Assembly: GCA_023407175.1 (NCBI GenBank)
Contig: JAEYMU010000051.1
Coordinates: 1-26,407 of the forward strand
Length of the DNA: 26,407 nucleotides
Direction of reading: 5' to 3'
DNA from: Bacillota bacterium
Lineage (GTDB): Bacteria; Bacillota_A; Clostridia; Lachnospirales; Lachnospiraceae
Shown here: positions 22,583 through 26,407 of the stretch, one piece after another
How positions within the stretch are numbered: position 1 is the first letter of the stretch
Layout: every line of letters begins with the position of its first letter
Notes under the pieces: model-generated
The model's database searches: none
What the model saw: only the letters and a program-made list of their open reading frames with translations
Told to the model about the DNA's origin: nothing
Position numbers and translations under genes: made by a program

Positions 22583-23731
22583 ATGATAATTCGATTGAAA
22601 GATGCTGCCAAACTTTTAGGTGTTTCCATTATCGCTTGCTGTGCGGTCTTTGTTTGTACACTGTTTTTGAATTTTAATATTGATATTGTCAGAGTAAAAG
22701 ATTTGATTACTTCCGAAAAAACTATGGCGTTTTATGATGCACAGGTTCTAATGGGCAAAGTAACAAGTGCTGTTAGCGGCGGCTGCTTACTTCTAACTTC
22801 TGTTATAATGTTGTTTTTCTATATTAAGCATTATATTGATGTTCACAAGGAGGGATTAGGAATACTGAAAGCATTAGGGTATTCAAATTTGAAAATAGCA
22901 AAGGGATTTTGGGTATTTGGATTCAGTATCTTTATGGGAACGGCAATAGGCTTTTGCTCATCCTTTGCTTTAATGCCAACCTTTTATAAGGTGATGAACG
23001 AAGATGCGATACTGCCTGAAATACCCCTGCATTTTAATATTGTATTAGCACTGTACTTGATTGTATTACCCACAGCTGCATTCGCTCTGCTTGCAGTTAT
23101 TTACAGCTATCACAAACTGAAAAGACCTGTATTGGAATTGTTGAAAGGGAAAAGTGAATCAGTTGGCAAGAAAAAGAAGCGTAAACTGTATCAGAATTCA
23201 GAAATGACATTTTTACAGGAATTAAAGCAAAGTACGGTAAAAAGTCGTTCTTCACTCATCTTTTTTATCGCGTTTGCCTCATTTTGCTATTCTGATATGA
23301 TGCAAATGTCTTTTAGTATGGATGAGTTAGCAAGTCCGATGTTTGCAGTTATCCTTATTGCTATTGGCCTTATTTTGGCGTGTACTACTTTGTTTTTGGC
23401 GATTACAACCGTTGTAAGTGCAAATACAAAAACTATTTCGATGATGAGGATATTCGGTTATTCATTGCGCGAATGCAGCGATGCAATCTTGAATGGGTAC
23501 AGACCCATAGCCTATATAGGATTTGCAATTGGGACAATCTATCAGTATGCCTTGCTAAAAATGATGCTTTCGATGTTTTCTAAAAACGTAGAGAATATTC
23601 CGGAATACAACTTTGATGTTAAAGCGTTTATTATTGTTCTCATCTCATTTGCATTCATTTACGAAGTGATTATGTTTTGTTACGCTGCAAGAATAAAGAA
23701 AATTTCAATTAAGGAAATTATGTTAAAATAA
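22583..23731 (+). CDS. FtsX-like ABC permease, compact two-module form
   Basis: A 382-residue integral membrane protein. An N-terminal segment (IIACCAVFVCTLFL) leads to one FtsX-type block (about 60-200, with the GILKALGYSN motif at a cytoplasmic turn) and a second block after a basic linker (GKKKKRK), with MMRIFGYSLRE at the matching turn. The repeated motif shows two fused modules, but the extracytoplasmic loops are far shorter than in ~800-residue bacitracin/peptide exporters. It starts 4 bp after the ATPase gene and forms the membrane half of the transporter. Confidence 0.88.
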   Translation: MIIRLKDAAKLLGVSIIACCAVFVCTLFLNFNIDIVRVKDLITSEKTMAFYDAQVLMGKVTSAVSGGCLLLTSVIMLFFYIKHYIDVHKEGLGILKALGYSNLKIAKGFWVFGFSIFMGTAIGFCSSFALMPTFYKVMNEDAILPEIPLHFNIVLALYLIVLPTAAFALLAVIYSYHKLKRPVLELLKGKSESVGKKKKRKLYQNSEMTFLQELKQSTVKSRSSLIFFIAFASFCYSDMMQMSFSMDELASPMFAVILIAIGLILACTTLFLAITTVVSANTKTISMMRIFGYSLRECSDAILNGYRPIAYIGFAIGTIYQYALLKMMLSMFSKNVENIPEYNFDVKAFIIVLISFAFIYEVIMFCYAARIKKISIKEIMLK

Positions 23732-23799
23732 TTTTGATTGGTGCATTGCGGAGAGAGTGCTATTAGGTAAATAGTAATATTGCTTTAAATCTTGGAAAT

Positions 23800-23828
23800 T
23801 TGAAAAATCTTATTGTTCTGTTTATATA
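23800..23828 (+). promoter_or_regulatory. Promoter of the AraC/GyrI-like regulator gene
   Basis: TTGAAA (23800-23805), a 17-bp spacer and TATATA (23823-23828), about 70 bp before the start codon. Confidence 0.55.
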
Positions 23829-23897
23829 ATATGATAAAAAACATCGAACCTTATGGGTCTAAATATTGTATAGTTAAATCGGTAAGGAGGTGTTGAA

Positions 23898-25235
23898 ATG
23901 GATAATAATACGGGTCTGAATTCTATTATTGACTTTATAGATGAAAATATAAAATCGGATATATCACTTGAAAAACTGTCCAAAGCTTCTTCTTTTTCAA
24001 TATCCCATTTTTATAGACTTTTCAAGAATAACTTCGGATGTTCACCCATTGAGTATGTGCTAAAGCGCAGACTGTATTTTGCTGCAAAGGAGCTCATTTG
24101 TAGTAATTATAGAATCATAGACATTGCATTCGAATATAATTTTGAATCCCATGATGTATTTACTAGAGCCTTCAAACGGGTATATAACATGACTCCCGTT
24201 GCTTTCCGTAGATTCGGATATTGCTTACCTGATTTCAACGCGATCTTATCTAATAACTTAAATAAGGGGTTTGATGAAATGCATTACGTTGAAATTGTAA
24301 CATTACCAAAAACATATTTGATAGGAATAGAAAATCGCCTTAATATTGATGAATGGGCACCTGATGTTTTTGAGAGAATGTATATTGATGTTTTTAAAAA
24401 TGCACCAAATCGTGTTCATCAGGATAGAGAAGGATATGATCCCCCATATACACATGCTTCTCATGTGATATCTATTATTAATTCAGATGGAAGCTATAAT
24501 TACTTCGCAGGAATTGAGGTTACTGATTTTTCACAAGTACCTCAAGTTGAAGGTGTAGTGTGCAGAGAGATACCCGAAATAATGTGTGCATTGGTCGGTT
24601 ATGAGGGTGGTCTTGACTTTCGAACGGTTGCAGGATATTTATATGGTGAGTGGTTGGAAAAAAATAATTATATTGCAGCGCAAGACAAGGATATGCCTTT
24701 TTGTCCTATTGAATGGTATTCAAGTGCTGACTTCGACATTTATGAAGAACGAATTTATATGCCCATAAAACCGTTTGCATATGATATTGAAAAGATAAGC
24801 GGATATAATGGAATATACTACCGAGCAGTAAGCAATGATAGGTGCAGGGTTAAAGAGTCGGCTTTTGATATTATGTTCAAGTGGGCAAATAATAACAATT
24901 TATTTGACAGCACCCCTCTCAAATTTGAAGTCAGATATGGAGAACAGCAGGATAAAAAATATTATTGTGAGATTTTTTATAAAACAGAGAAGCCCATTTC
25001 CGATTTCATAATTAAACAACCTGTGAAAATAAAAACGTATCCGGGCGGTCTGTATGCGAAAACAACAATTTTACATCATTCACTGGAACAATATGAGCGT
25101 TCCTTTGTTAAAATGTTGAGAGATAATCAAAAATATTCTTTAATCGGCGGCTGTTATGAGGAGTATGTTTTACATGATAGTAAGCTTGATTTTTTTACAG
25201 TAATTAATTTGTATGAGGGCATAAAGAGAAAATAA
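23898..25235 (+). CDS. AraC-family regulator with two GyrI-like effector domains
   Basis: A 445-residue protein. The first ~105 residues are an AraC/XylS DNA-binding domain with both helix-turn-helix units (LEKLSKASSFSISHFYRLFK; IIDIAFEYNFESHDVFTRAFK). The remainder resembles tandem GyrI-like small-molecule-binding domains: roughly 128-290, with VEIVTLPKTYLIGIE and FCPIEWYSS, and 295-443, with FEVRYGEQQD and VKIKTYPGGLYAKTTI. It is likely a drug- or metabolite-responsive activator. The ATG follows AAGGAGG. The targets are not evident; the adjacent ABC operon upstream is one candidate. Confidence 0.88.
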   Translation: MDNNTGLNSIIDFIDENIKSDISLEKLSKASSFSISHFYRLFKNNFGCSPIEYVLKRRLYFAAKELICSNYRIIDIAFEYNFESHDVFTRAFKRVYNMTPVAFRRFGYCLPDFNAILSNNLNKGFDEMHYVEIVTLPKTYLIGIENRLNIDEWAPDVFERMYIDVFKNAPNRVHQDREGYDPPYTHASHVISIINSDGSYNYFAGIEVTDFSQVPQVEGVVCREIPEIMCALVGYEGGLDFRTVAGYLYGEWLEKNNYIAAQDKDMPFCPIEWYSSADFDIYEERIYMPIKPFAYDIEKISGYNGIYYRAVSNDRCRVKESAFDIMFKWANNNNLFDSTPLKFEVRYGEQQDKKYYCEIFYKTEKPISDFIIKQPVKIKTYPGGLYAKTTILHHSLEQYERSFVKMLRDNQKYSLIGGCYEEYVLHDSKLDFFTVINLYEGIKRK

Positions 25236-25239
25236 GCAG

Positions 25240-25401
25240 GAATATGAAATTAAATATTCCCAAATGTGGACAGTGCTGTTACCAAAATATTGGGGACATG
25301 GATTTTGTACTGAAGCAGTTAAAAAACTATTGCATTTTATTGGGAAATTCAAGCTTGATTTCAGCCTCACTAAAATTCCCACAATTCACAAAAATATCTG
25401 A
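25240..25401 (+). pseudogene. GNAT acetyltransferase remnant (RimJ-like)
   Basis: A ~50-codon open frame beginning just after the AraC-type gene reads LLPKYWGHGFCTEAVKKLLH, matching the acetyl-CoA-binding motif A of RimJ-type acetyltransferases, and stops at TGA ending at 25401. The rest of the ~170-residue domain is absent on both sides and no ribosome site is present, so this is a decayed fragment. Confidence 0.65.
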
Positions 25402-25484
25402 TAAAATTTAAGATGGAAGCTTGTAAGAAAAACTTCCTCCTGACGGCTGCCGGAACGAATAGAACCGGTGGCCATTTTCATCTT

Positions 25485-25507
25485 AAGGCATCCCTCGGGA
25501 TGCCTTT
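25485..25507 (+). terminator. Strong hairpin terminator ahead of the holin gene
   Basis: AAGGCATCC and GGATGCCTT form a 9-bp stem with a CTCG loop followed by TT. Preceding sequence (25413-25475) also has hairpin potential. It may end transcription from upstream or act as an attenuator for the lysis genes. Confidence 0.65.
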
Positions 25508-25544
25508 TATAACACAAAAAATTAAGGAAAGAAGGAAAGATCAA

Positions 25545-26054
25545 ATGAGAACAGAAAATATCTGCGTAACAATCAAAGCTGCAGTCGCCGCTATTGGGGC
25601 CTTTTTAAGTGCAAGACTTGGGATATTGTATCCTGTATTAATGCTGCTCACCGGACTGATGGTTATCGATTTTATATCAGGTATGGCAGCGAGTAAAAAG
25701 GAAGCCCTGGAATATCCGGATGATAAAGCAAAAGGCTGGAGTAGCAAAAAAGGTGTGCAGGGCATATATAAAAAACTAGGATATGTGCTTGCTATTGCTG
25801 TTGCGATATCAGTGGATTGGCTCATATTTAACGTCGCCGGCAATATGAAGATTGAAGTACCTGCCTCAACCTTTTTCGGATTACTGACGGCAATTTGGTT
25901 TGTCATTAATGAGTTATTATCCATACTTGAAAATGCCGGTCGGATGGGTGCACCATTTCCGGATTTTTTAAAGAAAGTAATAGCAATGTTAAAAATAGGT
26001 GTGGAAAAACAGGGCAATGCCCTTATTGATAAGGAGGAAAAAATAGATGAGTAA
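25545..26054 (+). CDS. Phage-type holin (holin 4 / TcdE-like family)
   Basis: A small membrane protein, about 169 residues from the ATG at 25545, which follows AAGGAAAGAAGGAAAG. Hydrophobic segments are visible near residues 8-40 (AAVAAIGAFLSARLG then LYPVLMLLTGLMVIDFISGM), around 85-105 and around 115-135. The motif DFISGMAASKK followed by SSKKGVQGIYKKLGY is typical of toxin-secretion/phage-lysis holins. Holins permeabilise the membrane so that a cell-wall hydrolase can act; here the hydrolase follows with an 8-bp overlap. It is either a prophage lysis cassette or a domesticated peptidoglycan-release unit. A longer upstream frame from 25413 crosses the terminator and is not credible. Confidence 0.88.
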   Translation: MRTENICVTIKAAVAAIGAFLSARLGILYPVLMLLTGLMVIDFISGMAASKKEALEYPDDKAKGWSSKKGVQGIYKKLGYVLAIAVAISVDWLIFNVAGNMKIEVPASTFFGLLTAIWFVINELLSILENAGRMGAPFPDFLKKVIAMLKIGVEKQGNALIDKEEKIDE

Positions 26055-26407
26055 AATAAAAATCGCGATTGATGCGGGCCATGGCAGCGATACAGTCGGG
26101 AAACGGACTCCACCTATGCCGGCAGATATCGATATCGACGGGGACAGTAAGGCAGACATTAAAAAAGGTGATCAATACAAAGAGCATTATGCCAATGTTG
26201 GTGTTGCGGCCATACTTTCCGAAGAGCTTAAGCGCTGTGGATTTGATACTCTGCAGACGGGCTTTGATGATGCTGATCCAACAAATGATCCGGATACGGC
26301 ATTGTCAACCAGACAGGCTGCCATAAAAAAAGCTAATTGTGACTATAGCATATCCATACACTTTAATGCTTATGGCGATGGTAAAGCTTTTAACAGTGCA
26401 CAGGGAG
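26047..26407 (+). CDS. N-acetylmuramoyl-L-alanine amidase (Amidase_3), partial
   Basis: A zinc amidase that cuts the lactyl bond between muramic acid and the stem peptide; the first 120 residues are present and the frame leaves the right edge. The zinc ligands are visible: H12 in DAGHGSD, E46 in QYKEHYAN and H105 in SIHFNAYGDG. There is no signal peptide, in keeping with release through the holin encoded just upstream. The ATG at 26047 overlaps the holin stop, with AAGGAGG 10 bp before it. Confidence 0.92.
   Translation, partial: MSKIKIAIDAGHGSDTVGKRTPPMPADIDIDGDSKADIKKGDQYKEHYANVGVAAILSEELKRCGFDTLQTGFDDADPTNDPDTALSTRQAAIKKANCDYSISIHFNAYGDGKAFNSAQG

Noticed and set aside
25541..26113. 190-codon minus-strand frame opposite the holin gene
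   Set aside because: Antisense shadow with no start signal; the plus-strand frame has holin motifs and coupled translation.

Overview
The window looks like the chromosome of an anaerobic, fermentative Clostridia bacterium, most likely a Lachnospiraceae member. The grounds are a multi-subunit NAD-linked [FeFe]-hydrogenase operon, a sensory-type [FeFe]-hydrogenase cluster, strong AGGAGG ribosome sites, AT-rich spacers and sigma-A promoters (TTGACA/TATAAT). The genus is inference; no rRNA, tRNA, CRISPR array, transposase or replication origin was seen.

Positions 1-7501, all minus strand, are hydrogenase genes. From 7501 downward an Hnd/HydABC-type operon runs NuoE-like subunit, GHKL ATPase, small [2Fe-2S] protein, NuoF-like flavoprotein, catalytic HydA, and ends at a clear terminator (2210-2240). 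Below it lies a second NuoE/NuoF pair with its own promoter; its NuoF frame carries an in-frame TGA and leaves the window at base 1.

Positions 7502-7905 are a divergent control region: an extended -10 promoter for the hydrogenase operon, two perfect inverted repeats, and a plus-strand promoter feeding a highly structured ~130-nt leader RNA closed by a 9-bp stem and holding a 22-bp perfect hairpin. The plus-strand operon behind it (7906-12505) encodes a PAS-PAS-degenerate GGDEF protein, a DRTGG-like protein, a GHKL/anti-sigma ATPase, a HydS-like sensory [FeFe]-hydrogenase with all four H-cluster cysteines but an altered proton-relay position, a second DRTGG-like protein and a PHP phosphoesterase. 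Its placement beside the working hydrogenase suggests a redox or H2 sensing circuit that tunes hydrogenase expression or activity (inference).

Positions 12550-17105 hold a bidirectional terminator, an LCP-family cell-wall protein, a QueT queuosine-precursor transporter behind a preQ1-I riboswitch, a candidate small RNA, a methyltransferase/nitroreductase pair, and a second, orphan preQ1-I-like aptamer. The orphan has nearly the same promoter as queT but ends in a terminator with no recognisable gene behind it.

Positions 17105-20893 carry a LacI regulator and an 823-residue cytosolic protein resembling (alpha/alpha)6-barrel carbohydrate enzymes, with matched operator-like sites upstream and a tiny lipoprotein-like ORF in the leader. 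Positions 21236-23731 are a TetR regulator with a well-formed operator plus an ABC ATPase/permease pair. An AraC/GyrI-like regulator (23898-25235), a GNAT acetyltransferase remnant, and a holin/amidase lysis-type pair running off the right edge complete the window.

The gene-free stretches longer than about 300 bases (7502-7905, 14539-15223, 16678-17104, 20660-21310) all contain regulatory or RNA structure, described in the entries below.
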